This document shows, one piece after another, positions 5,922 to 7,301 of a DNA stretch of 7,301 bases. A program made the translations under genes and the position numbers. Every line of letters starts with the position of its first letter. Positions within the stretch are counted from its first letter, which is position 1. The notes under the pieces were generated by a model that was not told the DNA's origin, did not search any database, and saw nothing but the letters and a program-made list of their open reading frames with translations. Origin of the DNA: Proteobacteria bacterium UBA6492 (GTDB lineage Bacteria; Pseudomonadota; Gammaproteobacteria; UBA6429; Thiohalophilaceae); assembly GCA_002436485.1 (NCBI GenBank), contig DJMK01000085.1, positions 10,014 to 17,314 of the forward strand, given 5' to 3'.

Positions 5922-7301
5922 ATGCGCATCCGTCAACAACTTGGGTGGATTATTCTCTTCTTTACGCTGGTACCGGTAAGCGGTGCCGCGGAATCGACTG
6001 CCTGTGATCCATGGGCGGCAAAAATCGCCTCGGTTCAAGGTAATGTAGAAGCCAAACGCAGCGACACTGCAAACTGGCAGGCTGTTACTCTCAACGAAAT
6101 CTATTGTCCCGGTGATCAAATTCGCGTTGGTGATGAAAGCCGTGCCGGTATTATTCTTGCCAACGAAACGCTGGTTCGTCTGGATGAAAACTCCGCGATC
6201 AAATTAACCTCCATCGAAAAAGAGACCTTTTCACTGGTGGAGCTGTTCAAGGGCATCGCGCATTTTATCAGCCGCGTGCCGCGCAGCCTGAAAGTGAACA
6301 CCCCATTCGTTAATGCTGCCATCGAGGGCACCGAGTTCGTGGTGGCCATTACTGACCAACAGACCACCGTGACCGTATTCGAAGGCACGGTGCTGACGCA
6401 AAACGACCAGGGTGAGTTACGCATTAGCAATGGTGAAAGTGCCGTTGCCAAATCGGATGCAGCACCCAGCAAAGTATTACTCGCCAAACCCCGTGATGCC
6501 GTGCAATGGGCACTGTACTTTCCGCCTGTTGTCGATTCCAAAGAAGGCCAGCTGGCCGAGGCATCACGCCTGCTAAATGCGGGCCGTGTCAGTGAATCAG
6601 AAGAGATCCTGAAAACTTTGGATAGTGCCGAGGCAAAGGCATTGCTGTCGGTGATTGCTGTCGTGAACAACGACAGGGATAGGGCCTTTGCCCTGGCCAG
6701 TGAATCGGTGCAACAGGCACCGCAGTCAGCTGCTGCGCATATCGCACTGTCTTATGCCTGGCAGGCCAAACTGGATCTGCAAATGGCGCTGGCCAGTGCC
6801 ACCGAAGCCACCAAACAGTCACCAAACAACGCCATCGCCTGGGCGCGCCTGGCCGAATTGCAGTTAAGCGTCGGTGAACTGGATGATGCACTCGACTCGG
6901 CGCAGCAAGCAACACAGCTAAATGCCAATTTGTCGCGAACCCAAAGTATTCTCGGTTATGCCTACCTGGTGCGCATTGATATCGACGAAGCCAAAGCCGC
7001 ATTTGAAAAAGCCATTCTACTGGACCAAACCGACCCGTTACCGCGTCTTGGATTAGGACTGGCAAAGATTCGTGGAAACGAGTTCGCCGAAGGTCGTCGC
7101 GATATCGAAATCGCCGCGATGCTGGATCCCAACAACGCCATTATTCGTAGTTACCTCGGCAAGGCCTACTACGAAGAAAAACGCACACCGCTGGATGCTG
7201 AACAGTTTGCCATGGCAAAAGAACTAGACCCTAATGATCCAACACCCTACTACTATGACGCGATTCGCAAGCAAACTGAAAATGATCCCGTCGGTGCATT
7301 A
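5922..7301 (+). CDS. Exported FecR-domain protein with tetratricopeptide repeats (partial, runs off right edge)
   Basis: The frame stays open for 460 codons to the last base, so the C-terminus is missing. A signal peptide (MRIRQQLGWIILFFTLVPVSGAA, cut near A23) directs it to the periplasm. A FecR-type domain follows at about 33-185, with SVQGNVEAK, CPGDQIRVGDESRAGIIL, VRLDENS and the hallmark VNTPFVNAAIEGTEFVV at 125-141. C28 and C62 could form a disulfide. From about residue 210 there are helical TPR units, such as AWARLAELQLSVGELDDAL, AYLVRIDIDEAKAAFEKAI and YLGKAYYEEKRTPLDAEQF, with repeated LDP/PNN turns. No sigma-regulator or TonB context is visible, so it is not a classical FecR anti-sigma factor. 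CGGAG at 5908-5912, 9 nt before the ATG, supports the start. It follows the CHASE2 cyclase gene on the same strand after 247 bp. The function is likely periplasmic scaffolding or sensing, which is inference. Confidence 0.85.
   Translation, partial: MRIRQQLGWIILFFTLVPVSGAAESTACDPWAAKIASVQGNVEAKRSDTANWQAVTLNEIYCPGDQIRVGDESRAGIILANETLVRLDENSAIKLTSIEKETFSLVELFKGIAHFISRVPRSLKVNTPFVNAAIEGTEFVVAITDQQTTVTVFEGTVLTQNDQGELRISNGESAVAKSDAAPSKVLLAKPRDAVQWALYFPPVVDSKEGQLAEASRLLNAGRVSESEEILKTLDSAEAKALLSVIAVVNNDRDRAFALASESVQQAPQSAAAHIALSYAWQAKLDLQMALASATEATKQSPNNAIAWARLAELQLSVGELDDALDSAQQATQLNANLSRTQSILGYAYLVRIDIDEAKAAFEKAILLDQTDPLPRLGLGLAKIRGNEFAEGRRDIEIAAMLDPNNAIIRSYLGKAYYEEKRTPLDAEQFAMAKELDPNDPTPYYYDAIRKQTENDPVGAL

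Noticed and set aside
5765..6007. 80-residue + strand frame starting TTG-ATG in the gap before the FecR/TPR gene
   Set aside because: There is no ribosome binding site, the start lies inside the leader hairpin, the product has no recognisable features, and it overlaps the well-supported FecR start in another frame.
6116..7065. Two long minus-strand open frames (6116-6670 and 6589-7065)
   Set aside because: They lie opposite the FecR/TPR gene, whose + strand frame has a signal peptide, domain motifs and a ribosome binding site. The minus-strand translations show no domain and low-complexity composition, so they are shadows.

Overview
The window looks like a piece of chromosome from a sulfur-oxidising gammaproteobacterium. 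It has moderate GC, dense coding with short gaps, and the tail of a cytoplasmic sulfite dehydrogenase (SoeABC-type) operon typical of chemo- and phototrophic sulfur oxidisers. No insertion sequence, integrase, tRNA, rRNA, CRISPR array or phage gene was seen. The lineage assignment is inference from gene content only.

Layout. Positions 1-2094 hold three tightly packed + strand genes: the C-terminal end of a molybdopterin catalytic subunit (soeA, cut by the window edge), an iron-sulfur electron-transfer subunit with four 4Fe-4S cysteine clusters (soeB, overlapping soeA by one base) and an eight-helix membrane anchor of the DmsC type (soeC). A strong intrinsic terminator follows. Next, at 2292-2534, comes a small exported protein of unknown function, which converges on a minus-strand CRP/FNR-family regulator (2576-3220). 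An AT-rich gap of about 215 bp separates this regulator from a divergently transcribed CHASE2-domain class III nucleotide cyclase (3437-5674). After a 247-bp gap containing a perfect palindrome, a TATAAT box and a leader hairpin, an exported FecR-domain/TPR protein starts at 5922 and runs off the right edge.

How the genes may work together. The Soe genes should oxidise sulfite to sulfate on the cytoplasmic side of the membrane and pass electrons to the quinone pool. The right half reads as a candidate signalling module. It combines a membrane cyclase with a large periplasmic sensor domain, a cyclic-nucleotide-binding-type transcription factor encoded back to back with it, and a periplasmic FecR/TPR protein next door. 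Residues that normally fix purine identity differ from the textbook forms in both the cyclase and the receptor, so the messenger cannot be named with confidence. Any link between this module and sulfite oxidation is based on proximity alone.
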